A DNA stretch of 64,000 bases from Atherix ibis (taxonomy: Eukaryota; Arthropoda; Insecta; Diptera; Athericidae): contig OY282609.1 in NCBI GenBank assembly GCA_958298945.1, forward strand, positions 27,625,212-27,689,211. Reading direction: 5' to 3'. The notes below the pieces were generated by a model. The model searched no databases and was not told the origin of the DNA. It saw only the letters and a list, made by a program, of their open reading frames with translations. A program made the translations under genes and the position numbers. Positions 45,671-57,795 of this stretch are shown piece after piece; the first letter of the stretch is position 1; each line of letters opens with the position of its first letter.

Positions 45671-48600
45671 CTGTAAATAATAAAATTTTCTTTCATTCAC
45701 AAAATAGACACTCAATAAATTTATTAAATCCTTTTAATTTATTTGTTTTATTTAAAAACTAAGAAATTATCAATTTAACGCAATTTACTTTTCAATTTAT
45801 TATTACTTCTCACTTTCACAATGGCATCGTTTACACAAACTTATGCGCGACATTGCGCACCGCACCTGAGTTCAATGAGTTCAATGCAGTTAAGACAAAG
45901 CTTACGCATACCAATAATCGAATGAGAAATGCGACGCCATTTTCTCAATTTCCAAATTGAACCAAAAATTCCTAAAATTGATGAAAAAAACCAATTTAAT
46001 AAACCAGAAATACAGATAAAAACTCAAACTTTGTAAATTTTAAATAGTTTTTTTAAAAAAGAAATTGAAATAAACAATAATGAAAAATAGGCGAGTTTTT
46101 AATTTAAATATTAATACCTTTTAACTAAATAACTAAACTTATTTTAAATTTGTTTTATAACAAAATTTTGCTTTTTATTGAAATTTCTTTGAAGAAAATG
46201 AAATAAAATAAAACTCACCGAAAAGGGACGAGACAACAACTATCAACCAATGAACTTTTTTAAGACTAAATTTTTCTGGTTAATGAAACAGTTTCTTCTA
46301 AATATTTTTTGATGCGAGGGTGTGCAAAATGTTCAAATCGGCCAGTTTTCCTTGTCGCTCTTGTGTCGCTCTTCAAAACGATCTATATTAATTATTTTGA
46401 AAATTTACTCAAATGAGTATACTTAGTAAAAAATGAGAGTACTCTTTTTTGTTGATCGAAAGGGAAAGCTAAGGATTTGGACGATCTCTTTTAAACTGTC
46501 AAACTCTTATTCCGGATTAGAAAGAAAACTCGCGCTACTCAAACAGCGCAATTACTCTCGAATTGGGCGGTACTATATCCCAACCCTCTCTTTTCCTTAC
46601 TGGCTCATAAAACTCGTTATTATCTCATTTGATCAGTATATCATTAAAAAAGATAACTCTTTTTTGTTGATTGAAAGCGGAAGCTAAGGATTTAAGTAAT
46701 CTCTTTTAACTGTCAAACTCCTTTTACGGATTAGGTAAAAAACTGGGGCTGCTTATATGACGTTCATTCGATGCTGATTTCCATGAGAAAATTTCTCTTA
46801 AAATTCAATCAGTTTTTAGTGTAAAACTGTTACAAAATGGGGAGAAATATGTTTCCTCTTAATATCTTCTTTTAGGTTAAAACTTTGCCAGAAATATGGA
46901 AATATTTTAATTAAAATTTATTATTACAAAAAAAAGTAAAAAATATTCCTCGTTTTTTTTAATGAATTTTAAGAAGTACTTTTACTTGTTCCTTGTTTGT
47001 TTTTAATAAATTTTTCTTTATTAAATGGAAATTTTCCCGTAAAAAACTCATGCTGGCGAAAAATTTTTCCTTACAAATTCGTTAAATTAAGAAAATCTTT
47101 CCCAAAAAAAAGCTTTTTAATATAAATTTTTATGATTAATATTATATTTGTAAACATTTTTTTGTAAAAACTAAATTCGTTTGATCTAAGAACATTTTGC
47201 TGAAAAGTCTTTAATTTCTTCTTCTTTTGATTTAACGCATTTTCTTTATGCTATTTATTATTTGTTATAACATTTTTTCAATATATTTACCGAAGTTGTT
47301 TTTTGTTCGCTTTTAATCCAAAACAATTTATTTATGGTCAAACTTTTTATGTGAGTATCAAAAGTTAAAATTTGATGCTTTTAGTTCTGGCTTCTCTCTC
47401 CTGTGTTGGCAAAGATTATCTCTTTTCCATAACATTTTTTGTGAGTAATTCAATTAGATTTTCAAGACACAGGAAATCCAAGCCTAATTTGCTTTTCAAG
47501 ACACCGGCAAACAAACAAATTTTTGTAAAAAAATGAAGAAATTGTATTAATTTTGTTGAGAAAATATTAAAACTAGTTATAAACAAACTAAGTTACTTAT
47601 TAAAAGCACGTTATCAAAAATTATGACTTCCTTTTAACTATAAAAAACTATAAACAAAATAGTTTCAAAATGATGAAAATTTCAATGCATACAAAACCAG
47701 TTTTTTAATCTAATTTTTTTAAAATTAATAGTTAAAAGAAAATTATCGTATTTATATTAATTTATTACTGTTTTTCTTACGAGTAAATACAAATTTAAGA
47801 AAAGAATTTTCAGTTTGCGGTCGGTTTTGACTTTTTACAAATTAAACACCTCAAATGTTCTCTAGAGTAAACGTCAACAGAAATGGCCGCATAAAAATCC
47901 ATTTATCAGTAAAAAAATATTAATCATGCAAAATTTATTAAAAACTATTTACTAAATCAATAAGTTTAATAAAGAATAATAATTGTTAAAATAAGTTCAA
48001 TTATATTTATTAAAATGGTTCTGACAAAAAATTTTGTCGATTATTATGCAAAAATGACTAATAATTAATAATACCATTAAAAAAATCGTTTATTTTAATA
48101 TTTTTAATTATTTTATATTAATTTAGAATAAATTAAGTAATTTGGCTAATTTACTTCAATTTTAATAGCGTCTCAAACAAATTTCTTTCTGGACTAAACC
48201 TTTCAACAGTTTTCTGATCACTTTTGATTTTGTTCATGCACAAAAGGCCCCAACACTCAGGCGCATATCGTTAATAGAAAAATTGAATTTCTCTATTATA
48301 AATCAATTAAAATCATTTTGAATTAATCAAATTAATCTAAAAATACTATATTCACATAAATTTTTAAATGGCAAATCTTAAAAATAATTCTTTTTTGTGA
48401 TTGTTATAATATTGAATAGAGAAAAATAAAATACTCTTTCGATTCAGTTTATTAATTTTACTGACATAAAAAGGTTTTTTTTTTTATAAAACATAGATTT
48501 TTTCATAGTTATTTTTGATTAAATTTAAAAAAAAATGGCAAATTTCATGTTTCAAAACAGGATTAAGAAAAGATTGTCTTCTTGAAACCTGACAAATGTT

Positions 48601-49379
48601 TTATTTCACTTACAATTTGGTACCAACGATATTAATTATCAGCGAAATTATTTATTCCATTATGAAATTCTGTAAAAAATAAATAATTTCCATAAATCTT
48701 TTTAGAAATTCATAAAAATATGAAAAATAATATTAAAAAATACGTAAAGCGAATCATCTTAGACGATTAAGAGTACTGCTTGTAATGTTATGCAAATATT
48801 TTCTTTTTTTTTTACCATTGAAAAAAATATGTTTTGTTTCTTAATAATTTTAACATTAGATTTATGTATAATGTATTAATAAGATTAATTTATTTAAAAA
48901 ATATATTTGTTTATAATTTTCATATTTAATTAAACGGAAATCGTGAATATATTTTTGATGTGAAAAAATAAATATTTACAATACTAATCTTGATAAATGT
49001 TCTTACAGTCTATTTAAGGGCGTAAATAATACAAAAAAAAAACAAATATTTATTTTCAAAAAAAAACACAAACAACTATTTAAATGAAGTTAATTAAATT
49101 TTAAAATTACTATTTGATAAGAATTAATTAAATTAATTAATTAAAAAAGAATTAATTAAAATTTGAAGAAAAAAAACACATTCTTACAATAAATTATTTA
49201 GTATTAATAAAGAATAGAAATAATAGAAATTCGTATATTTCTTCCCATTTTGAGAGCGGTTCAAAAGTTATCAAATCACCGAAAATTGAATTCGAACACT
49301 TTTCATGCCAAAAAATTGTTGAATTCATAACTTTTCTGCAAATAAAATAGTTTATTTCAGATAGTCCATTATATATAGC
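45671..49379. other. Intergenic AT-rich DNA
   Basis: No gene recognised. A less AT-rich patch lies at 46320-46760 and holds a direct repeat (separate entry). Confidence 0.5.
46441..46743 (+). repeat. Direct repeat, ~90-bp copies 215 bases apart
   Basis: ACTCTTTTTTGTTGATCGAA at 46441 and the same with one change at 46656, each followed by GCTAAGGATTT, ATCTCTTTTAA and CTGTCAAACTC. About 90 bases are shared with scattered differences. Confidence 0.8.
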
Positions 49380-49404
49380 ATGTCGGTAGAGTGAAAGGAA
49401 TACT

Positions 49405-50160
49405 GCCTTGGCGTATTTCTTGACATGGAGTATTGTGGAAGTTACATCCTATCTCTCAGGCCAGTATTTTCAAGTAGCTGAAAATATTGACTTTTCTGAC
49501 ATTAATCCTATATCCGCCGGTGTTCTTCAGGGAAGTAGTCTAGATCCACTACTTTACAATATTTACACTTATGATATTCCTTGTCATACTGACATCCTTA
49601 CCGTAATATATGCTGAGAATTACAACCATCCTTACACACCACAAATAACCTTCCACAGCCATCAGTATCCTACAGAACCGCATCCACTTCCTAAAAACCT
49701 GGTTTAAAAGGTGGAGAGTGGGAATAAATGAGCAAAAATCTGCTCATGTTACTTTCAAACTCTACCGAGAACAGATCCCTGATATACCCCTAAACGGCAG
49801 TAATATTCTACAAAAAACTAGTGTGCGTTAAAACAATTACTAGGACTCATAGACAGTAGATCAAAACTAACAATAAAAAGGAAACTAATAATGATATGGT
49901 ACTAAAACCGATATGGACATACGGACTCGAACTTTGGGGTTCGACTAAGCATTTCAATTCCCTTCCAATCCAAACCCTACAATCCCGAATTCTTCGTAAA
50001 ATTGTCAATCACGGTTCCATTTGTTCATGAACTCTGTGTCTCTCGATATAAACTCCATTCGCGTCTAACCTATCATCCTAATCCCTTACGAAGGTTCACT
50101 CCCACTCTTCCGTTCTATAACCATCGACGTATAAATCGGCGATGGACGAGATAATTATTA
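49405..50160 (+). pseudogene. Jockey-type non-LTR reverse transcriptase fragment
   Basis: First frame: YLSGQYFQVAENIDFSDINP, then ISAGVLQGSSLDPLLYNIYT, then DIPCH, which is the RT block ending before the catalytic box; the FADD box has become IYAENY. Further frames give INEQKSAHVTF, LIDSRSKLTIKRKL and RYGHTDSNFG, matching the thumb region of Jockey-clade ORF2. Several shifts and a destroyed catalytic box; no ends or tail seen. Confidence 0.75.
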
Positions 50161-50979
50161 AAATTATCCTGTTCTAGAGGTAATATCGATGGGCTTTTTC
50201 TTTACATCGATTCACGTCCTTGTATTTACATTCATAAAAATCTGCTTGTTACTAGTTTTATGTAGTTGTAGACATAATTTAAAAGAAAGAAAATTGATTA
50301 TTTTTATTCTAATAGTTTTCAAAAAATCCAATTCCATTGAAATCAAGTAAATAAAAAAGATTTTTAATGCAATTATTTTCGTATACGATTAATGAGGATA
50401 TTATTTTTGGAATGATAGTTTCTTTTTATTATATTTAATAAAAGATAAACGTATTTGAAATTCGAATTTTTCTTTTCAAAAAAAAACCTTATAATTCTCA
50501 ATTTAGCAACGATAATATATATGCAAAAAAGAAAAAATAATTTTTAAAAATCGATTGTTAATTTTCACAATTTGATTTTTTCTATAAATTGTAACCTTTT
50601 ATATTTATTCAATTAACAAATGCTTTTCTTTTTAAAGGAAACAATTTGTTTATGGACAATTTATATTTTCTTTTAAAATAATAAAATGATTTAATTGCTC
50701 AAGTTATTTTTTAAGGTGATTTACTAAAAAATAAATAAAATTGTAAGAAAAATTTTGAATATACCTAAAATAAGATTTTTTGAGTTTTTTTTAGTAAAAA
50801 TTTCTTCTTGACATTTTATTCATATTTTTAAAAATATATATTTAAACATTGTCAAAAAGAAAATATTGAAAAAGTTTTTTAAGGTTATTTTCATTTTATT
50901 TAAATGAGAAAAGAAATTTCTATAAAAATAATTGAAGTACAAAATTCCATACGATAAACGAAAGAGTCATATAAAAAAA

Positions 50980-52064
50980 GGCGGGCTTTAAAAGTTTACA
51001 CTTAAAATTTTTATTAAAATTGTTTGCCTAGTGACGAAATGCGAATAAGCTATTTAGAACATTATCGAAGCATATAAGTAAAAATTATAATAAAAATGAG
51101 TTTTATTATCATAAATTTTTAGTCATTTACGTAAAAAAGTATATTAAACGAGTAAATTTAGTTTTATTATGTGAAGAGAATCACGATTCTTATTAAAGAG
51201 TAACCGATTTATAATGAGATCTGCCAATAATATTGGAAGATCTCCAAGCCGTCTGTTAATAATTCTCGCTCACAAAACTCGTACGCTCTTCATCACGTTT
51301 ACGGATGATATTTTCGTTCAAACTGAGTCTGCGAGAACGGCGAAAATAGAACATTTCTGGTCGAGGAGGAGTGTCAAATGTACAAAACTGAAACCGATAT
51401 TCCCTTCTCGCTTGTACAACTCGAATTTTCATAAGCACTTAAACACGGCCATCTCAGTCGGCTGCTCTCGCTGATATTGTTCCTCGTAGTTGAAACAAGT
51501 ACCCCCCAGCAGCTGCTTTTTGGATTCAATAATGACATATCAAGATCAAGACTTCTTGAGAAAATGGAGGTCGAAGCAAAACAACTGCTTGACGTCGTTT
51601 GTGATTAGTTTTGATTACGTATTTAATATTCTCGGAATTTGTGATTAAATATAAAGTAGTGTGGATACACGTCCGATTTGTTTTATTGAAAAATTATTTA
51701 ATAGCACAGGAAAAGGTGTTTTCTGCAAATTCAAATTCGGTAATTAAAGAAAATTCTTGTACACTTCTTGATTATTATTTTTAAGGCAAAATTTCTAATT
51801 GTTGTCTATTTTAATTAATTAATTCTGTTATTCTCCGAATTTTTTCCGTAAATATTCTTACACGAACTATTAAAAGGGGTAAATACTCTTAAGTGCCTTG
51901 TAAATTAATATTTTGTCTTTGATTTAACATTTGCACTATTTAATTAATTAAGTTATAAATAGTGTATTTAATTTTGATTTTTTCTTATTTCTGTTTTTTT
52001 TTTAGAATAATTTGTGTTCTTTTTTAATAGAAGCGGTGAATTTCTCATCTTAAAAAAGCCCGCC
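50980..52064. mobile_element. Possible DNA element with short inverted ends
   Basis: GGCGGGCTTT at 50980 is mirrored by AAAGCCCGCC ending at 52064, about 1.1 kb apart, both in an AT background. The interior includes a less AT-rich block 51210-51680 with no recognised protein. The inverted match is only about 10 bp and no target duplication is clear. Confidence 0.3.
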
Positions 52065-52129
52065 TAAACTTATTTTACAAGCCTTCCAAATTAACCCCTC
52101 CACACTTCAATCAAAAATATTATCATCTC

Positions 52130-53239
52130 CCCCAATTGAAAAAGGAATTCATCATCGCTATCCTTATTAATATCCCACCTTGACAGCAATTCATCCATCC
52201 TCCCCCACGTTTTCCAAACTTCCCTTCCACGCCCAGATTGGAAACCGTGGTTGGCAGCAAAGTTGAAAGTAACTACTTCTCTTGACAGGTTTAAGAAGGC
52301 TACTACTGATTCGTCCACATATAGGAAATTTTTTCTTGAATAGTTGAACGGATTAAAATGTCATCGACTGTTGTTCACTGATGCCGCCGCTGACACCGAT
52401 ACTACATCTTTTTCGGTCGTGGAACTTTTTGGGTGCAGCACCCGCGCACTATGTTTTGGAATCTTCCCTTATAGGACAGATCCATATTACGGGGAGCTAT
52501 GGGCCATCAAAGTGGCAATTGAAATTGGGACCAATATTCCCAGCCAGCAAAGCGTTATTATTTTTAGCGACAGCCTTGCCGCCCTTAAAGCCATTTGTAG
52601 CCCATCGAGTGACCCAATACTACGCCCAATTCGTCATAGTCTACTTAGCAATAGAAGTGTCCAGCTGCAATGGGTGCCAGGGCATGTGGGAATTGTGGGC
52701 AATGAAAGTGCTGACAAGTTGGCTGGAGAAACACTCCGTCGACCAGTGATCACAATCATTTCCAATCTGCCTCGCCTACTAACAGAATGGCAATTAACAC
52801 CATTAGCCATCCGCAGACACGATAACTGGACCAATAGCGACACATGTTCTTTTGGACATACTGCTCTTACTCATAACTTCCTTTTTGGCAACACCAATCG
52901 TCCCTTCTGCCAATCCTATGGTACCCCTTTCACTATTACCCATATTCTACAGGCATGCCACATAACCAAGATCTACTTTGCGAGCAGGATTTCTCCCATT
53001 ATGGAGCTCCTCGACCCAACAACTCTATTCCCTAGTCCCATATTTAAACTTCTACAACATACTAATCTGCTCCACAAAATATAACAAAATTCTCAGTATT
53101 CTATACTACTAACCACAGACGGGTCTCTCTCAGATGATTTCCCACACGTACTATGAAGTCGCCAAATGGCCTCACGGTCGTGGCGCTATGAAGTGGCACC
53201 TGGCACATGTCGAAGGGACCTTACAAACAAACAAACAAG
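52130..53239 (+). mobile_element. RNase H-bearing non-LTR retrotransposon (I-type group), 5'-truncated
   Basis: Carries the C-terminal ORF2 part, a short 3' region, and a tail TTACAAACAAACAAACAAG ending at 53239. 5'-truncation with an intact 3' tail is typical of LINE insertion. The same (ACAA)n tail ends the SINE at 54781-55028. Confidence 0.7.
52200..53084 (+). pseudogene. ORF2 C-terminus with RNase H domain
   Basis: In one frame: PRPDWKPWLAAKLKVTT, a TAG at 52341-52343, then an open 246-codon stretch. RNase H residues are present in order: Asp in LLFTDAA, Glu in YYGELWAIK, Asp in IIFSDSLAALK and Asp in WVPGHVGIVGNESADKLAG. The end includes a degenerate CxxC/H knuckle region (HILQACH). The catalytic set looks intact, but the in-frame stop and the missing reverse transcriptase make the copy dead. 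Confidence 0.8.
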
Positions 53240-54090
53240 CATGCCTAGCAGAGTAAGGTGCTCTCTAAGTACCGTCGTTGTGGAACTTATACTCAGTATA
53301 AGTTGTGAAACTTAACTATCAGTTTACAATCTAAATTTGAATACCTTGGTTCTCCCATCCAACACCCAAGAATTACAAACGAATCCACATTTATAAGCCA
53401 TAACAATTAATTGAAATTTTTTAATAATTGACAAGTGATTTATTTTTGGGTGCTTTTTTAAGAAAACTAAATTAAATGATTTGCGTGTTTCCCTCCAATA
53501 ATCTTTTTTACCCCAATAATAATTGAAATATATAATTTCAAATTTTTAGCAATTTCGTCCATTTTGATTTCTGGTCAAATTTGAACATTTCACAATTTTC
53601 GAAAACAAAATGTCTTTTTTTCGAAGTTTACGACAAAATGTCACTTTTTTTGTTTGTTGAAAAGAACTGCTGGTACGCTGATATTTTTAAATCAAACGTA
53701 TTTTGGTGAACGAATTATTAAAATGACTTTTTTTTTGTTTTCTTTTCTTTATTTTGTTTATGTGAAAATTAAAATTAGTTTAAAAATTTAAAGTTTTCTA
53801 TTTTAAAGAAAATTCTTCTACGTGAGCGTAAATTTGTTCACTAAAATTTGGTTTCAACTAAGTAAAAATATGTTGCAAGTACTCATTTTGAGTTTTCATA
53901 TAAAAAAAGATATTTTTACTGATATTTTGTTTTATTGTAGATATAGTAAATAATATTTCAAAGAGCTTGTGATATTATATTATAATATCATATAAAAATA
54001 CAAAATAATTATTTGATTTAATTTATTTGTGCAATATTATTTTATAAATTTTTATTTATTCAGTGTTGATATCAAATAAATATATATTAT
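53240..54090. other. Spacer between LINE and small peptide gene
   Basis: AT-rich; no gene recognised. AATAAA signals on the minus strand just below 54063 belong to the 3' end of the small peptide gene. Confidence 0.5.
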
Positions 54091-54267
54091 TTAAATACAT
54101 TTAAGCCTATTATGTCGAAGAATAAGTTTTTTACCGGGTGGACAGCGCTGAAATATAATTTAAAATGTTAGGAAAACTGTAACACTTACATATGACAATG
54201 TCTCCAAACATACCTTTGCCAATGCCAATCCAATAATAACAATTATAAGAAATGCGATTAATTTCAT
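54091..54267 (-). CDS. Small secreted cationic two-cysteine peptide (two exons)
   Basis: Exon 1, 54267 down to 54214, encodes MKLIAFLIIVIIGLALAK: a Lys, a 15-residue hydrophobic core and an ALA|K cleavage site, a textbook signal peptide. Donor GTATGT at 54213; intron of 66 bases; acceptor TTATATTTCAG. Exon 2, 54147 down to 54091, adds RCPPGKKLIL, RHNRLKCI and stop TAA; both exons are in phase 0. Total 36 residues; predicted mature peptide 19 residues, with Cys at 3 and 18, seven Lys/Arg, one His and no acidic residue. A TATA box and AATAAA signals sit at proper distances. Likely an extracellular peptide closed by one disulfide; antimicrobial, salivary or signalling roles are all possible. The CPPG...C layout loosely recalls other short insect secreted peptides, but I cannot name a family. 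Confidence 0.72.
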
Positions 54268-54332
54268 TTTGTTTAAGTTGGAGAATACGTAAATTTAGTA
54301 TTTTTCAATGTAATCGTTCAATTGTAAAACTC

Positions 54333-54343
54333 CTTTTATATAG
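54333..54343 (-). promoter_or_regulatory. TATA box of the small peptide gene
   Basis: TATATAAAAGG on the minus strand, 66 bases upstream of the ATG. With a start 25-30 bases below it, the leader would be about 40-50 bases, normal for small secreted-peptide genes in insects. Confidence 0.6.
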
Positions 54344-54780
54344 TTTGATTCAAAAATGAAGAAACGAATCTACATTAAATTTTTTAATTATTCACGACCT
54401 GGAATAATTTTTTAATGTTCAATTGTGCATTTTTATATTTACTACTTATTATAATGGGTCATAATGAATATCTATAAAATATATTTATTTATATAATTTC
54501 GTAATCATTTATTATAAGAGAATAGTTTTAATGAATTAATTTTTTAAATTTGTTGGAAAGCCAAGCACCCGCCACAGGGTCATTTTTGCCTGTGGCAGAA
54601 TGCTGCTGCTGGTAAAGCGTTGTCGTCGTCATCGGTCATTAAAAATATGCAATTTGGCTCGTGAAAATTTTTTTTTTTTCCTCGGCAAAACTTCCAACCT
54701 GGCACCTATTCGAAGTACGAACCAGACTTATGCCAGCTTAACTTTGCCAATTGATCCAACTACCTAATTGATACGGCTAA

Positions 54781-55028
54781 ACTTGTTTGTTTGTTTGTTT
54801 GTTAATTTATTAACGGGACACCAGACCTCGCCAGACGCTATTGCATCCATCTGCTCAGGTGGTCTGATGGTCCGAAAGGGAAGGGTAAGCGATAAGGAAA
54901 TGAAAGAAGAATAGAAAGTAAAGCGGTGAGGTAATTAGCATAACATGCGAGAGGACCATGTTACTGCAAAATGGGATTCGAACCCACGTCCGTCTGGTTG
55001 GTAGCCCAGCACGGCTAAGCATACTATT
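54781..55028 (-). mobile_element. tRNA-derived SINE with (ACAA)n tail
   Basis: On the minus strand the 5' end has an A box (TAGCCGTGCTGGG) and a perfect B box (GGTTCGAATCC) inside an intact five-pair T arm (GTGGG/CCCAT). A ~180-base body follows, and the 3' end is AATTAACAAACAAACAAACA. Promoter boxes plus body plus simple tail define a SINE. The tail matches that of the RNase H-bearing LINE 1.5 kb away, its probable source of reverse transcriptase. Confidence 0.8.
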
Positions 55029-55154
55029 TCATAAAATTTGTCGAAACTTATTCTTAAGCTACTTAGATTCGGCCACTCAGTAAAATATATTCGTGCTCAA
55101 CTCGTACGCAGTGTAAATGATGATTCTCTCAATAAATATTTCTGCGTGCAATTC

Positions 55155-55170
55155 TCTCTCTCTCTCTTTT
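55155..55170 (+). repeat. (CT)n microsatellite
   Basis: Short run of TCTCTCTCTCTC directly before the AC-rich minisatellite. Confidence 0.85.
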
Positions 55171-55261
55171 TGGTGGTCCACCTCGTGCGCGTGCGATGCA
55201 TTTTTCCGTCTTATTTCCGTGTGAAAAATAACAATTTTTATTTGGCACCTATCCCCTGAAA

Positions 55262-57578
55262 AATACCACAACCGCCAAAAACACTAAAAATTCCAAAAAC
55301 ACTAAAAACCACCAAAAACGCCAAAAAACACCAAAAACACTAAAAACGCCAGAAAACGCCAAAAAACACTAAAAAACACCAAAAACGCAAAAAAAAACAC
55401 CAAAAACACTTAAAAACACCAAAAACGCCAAAAAACACCAAAAACGCCAAAAAACATTTAAAAAAAAACCAAAAAAACAAAAAACACCAAAAACGCCAAA
55501 AACACTAAAAACCACCAAAAACGCCAAAAAATGCCAAAAAAAACTAAAAACGCCAGAAAACGCCAAAAACACTAAAAAACACCAAAAACGCAAAAAAAAC
55601 ACCAAAAACACTTAAAAACACGAAAAACACTAAAAATACACCAAAAACGCCAAAAAAACATCAAAAAAACCAAAAAACACCAAAACGCCAAAAAACATCA
55701 AAAAAACCAAAAACACCAAAAACGCCAAAAAGCAATAAAAACGCCAGAAAACGCCAAAAACACTAAAAAAACACCAAAAAACACTAAAAAACACCAAAAA
55801 ACACTTAAAAACACCAAAGCCGCCAAAACACTAAAAAACGCCAGAAAAAGCCAAAAAAACACCAAAAACACTAAAAAACACGAAAGACACTAAAAAACAC
55901 CAAAAACGCCAAAAAACAATAAAAAAAACACAAAAACGCAAAAAAAAGCACCAAAAACACTTAAAAACACCAAAAACGCCAATAAACGCCAAAAAACATA
56001 AAAAAAAACCAAAAAAAACAAAACACCGCAAATGCCAAAAACACTAAAAACCACCAAACACGCCACAAAACGCCAAAAAACGCCAAAAACGCCAGAAGAC
56101 GTCAAAAAACACTAAAAAAAACAAAAAACGCAAAAAAAACATCAAAAACATCAAAAAACCAAAAACACCAAAAACGCCAAAAAACACTAAAAAGGCCAAA
56201 AACAATAAAAAACACCAAAAAACACTAAAAAACACCAAAAATGCCAAAAAAACACTAAAAAACACCAAAAACGCAAAAAAAACACCAAAAACACTTAAAA
56301 ACACGAAAAACACTAAAAATACACCAAAAACGCCAAAAAAAACATCAAAAAAACCAAAAAACACCAAAACGCCAAAAAACATCAAAAAAACCAAAAACAC
56401 CAAAAACGCCAAAAACCAATAAAAACGCCAGAAAACGCCAAAAACACTAAAAAAACACCAAAAAACACTAAAAAACACCAAAAAACACTTAAAAACACCA
56501 AAAACGCCAAAAAATATCAAAAAAACCAAAAAAACCAAAAACAACAAAAATGCCAAAACACTAAATACCACCAAAAACGCCAAAAAACGCCAAAAACACA
56601 GAAACGCCAAAAAATACTAAAAAACACCAAAAACGCAAAAAAAACACCAAAAACACTTAAAAACACCAAAAACGCCAAAAAACGCCAAAAAACATCAAAA
56701 AAACCAAAAACACCAAAAACGCCAAAAAACAATAAAAACGCCAGAAAACGCCAAAAACACTAAAAAAACACCAAAAAACACTAAAAAACACCAAAAAACA
56801 CTTAAAAACACCAAAGCCGCCAAAACACTAAAAAACGCCAGAAAAAGCCAAAAAAACACCAAAAACACTAAAAAACACGAAAGACACTAAAAAACACCAA
56901 AAACGCCAAAAAACAATAAAAAAAACACAAAAACGCAAAAAAAAAGCACCAAAAACACTTAAAAACACCAAAAACGCCAATAAACGCCAAAAAACGCCAA
57001 AAAACATAAAAAAAAACCAAAAAAAACAAAACACCGAAAACGCCAAAAACACTAAAAACCACCAAAAACGCCAAAAAAAGCCAAAAACACTAAAAACACC
57101 AGAAAACGCCAAAAACACCAAAAAAGACTGAAAAAGACTAAAAAACACCAAAAAAACCAACAACACCAAAAACGCCATAAAACACCAAAAAACGCTAAAA
57201 AACACCAAAAACACAAAAAAACACCAAAAACATCAAAAAACATGAAAAACGCCAAAATCACAAAAAAAAACCAAAAATACCAAAAAACACCAAAACCGCC
57301 AAAACGCCAAAAAACACCAATAAACGCCAAAAAACACCAAAAAACACCAAAAAAAAACACAAAAAACACAAAAAAACGCCAAAAAACACCAAAAACGCCA
57401 AAAACGCCAATAAACGCCAATAAACGCCAAAAAAACGCCAATAAACGCCAAAAAAACACCAAAAAACGCCAAAAAACACCAAAAAACGCCAAAAATGCCA
57501 AAAAACGCCAAAAAACAAAAAAAAAACACCAAAACACGCCAAAAAACATCAAAAAACGCCAAAAAACACCAAAAAACG
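55262..57578 (+). repeat. AC-rich minisatellite, (CCAAAAA + variable) array
   Basis: About 2.3 kb built almost only of AACACCAAAAA, ACGCCAAAAA and ACACTAAAAA variants; G occurs nearly only in CG. Blocks of several hundred bases are repeated: the AACACCAAAGCCGCC stretch at about 55811 recurs about 1.0 kb later at 56808, and the stretch 55571-55735 recurs near 56256-56412. The array grew by both slippage and larger duplications. Hydrophobic Phe/Trp/Val-rich frames on the minus strand are by-products. Confidence 0.95.
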
Positions 57579-57795
57579 CCGTTTTTGGTGTTTTTGGTGT
57601 TTTTGGTGTTTTTGTTGTTTTTTGGCGTTTATTGGTGTTTTTGGCGGTTTTTGGCGTTTATTGGTGTTTTTTTTGCCTTTTATCGGTGTTTATTGGTATT
57701 TTTTTGGCGTTTTTTTTTGGAGTTTTTGGTTGTTTTTTTTTGTGTTTTTTGGCGTTTATTGGTGTTTTTTTGGCGTTTTTTGGCGTTTTTGGTTT
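57579..57795 (-). repeat. Inverted arm of the same minisatellite
   Basis: At about 57579 the strand flips: GCCGTTTTTGGTGTTTTTGG and on to GGCGTTTTTGGTTTG. The last ~200 bases of the array are the reverse complement of the first 2.3 kb, so the end can fold back on the main array. It stops abruptly in the transposase fragment at about 57796. Confidence 0.93.

Noticed and set aside
51210..51720. Possible solo LTR
   Set aside because: A less AT-rich block with AATAATGACATATC-type sequence, but no matching second LTR, primer site or TG...CA ends could be shown.
55262..57578. CRISPR array or telomere
   Set aside because: Units are too short and continuous, with no unique spacers; eukaryotic context. 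The motif differs from the insect TTAGG telomere repeat and is interstitial.
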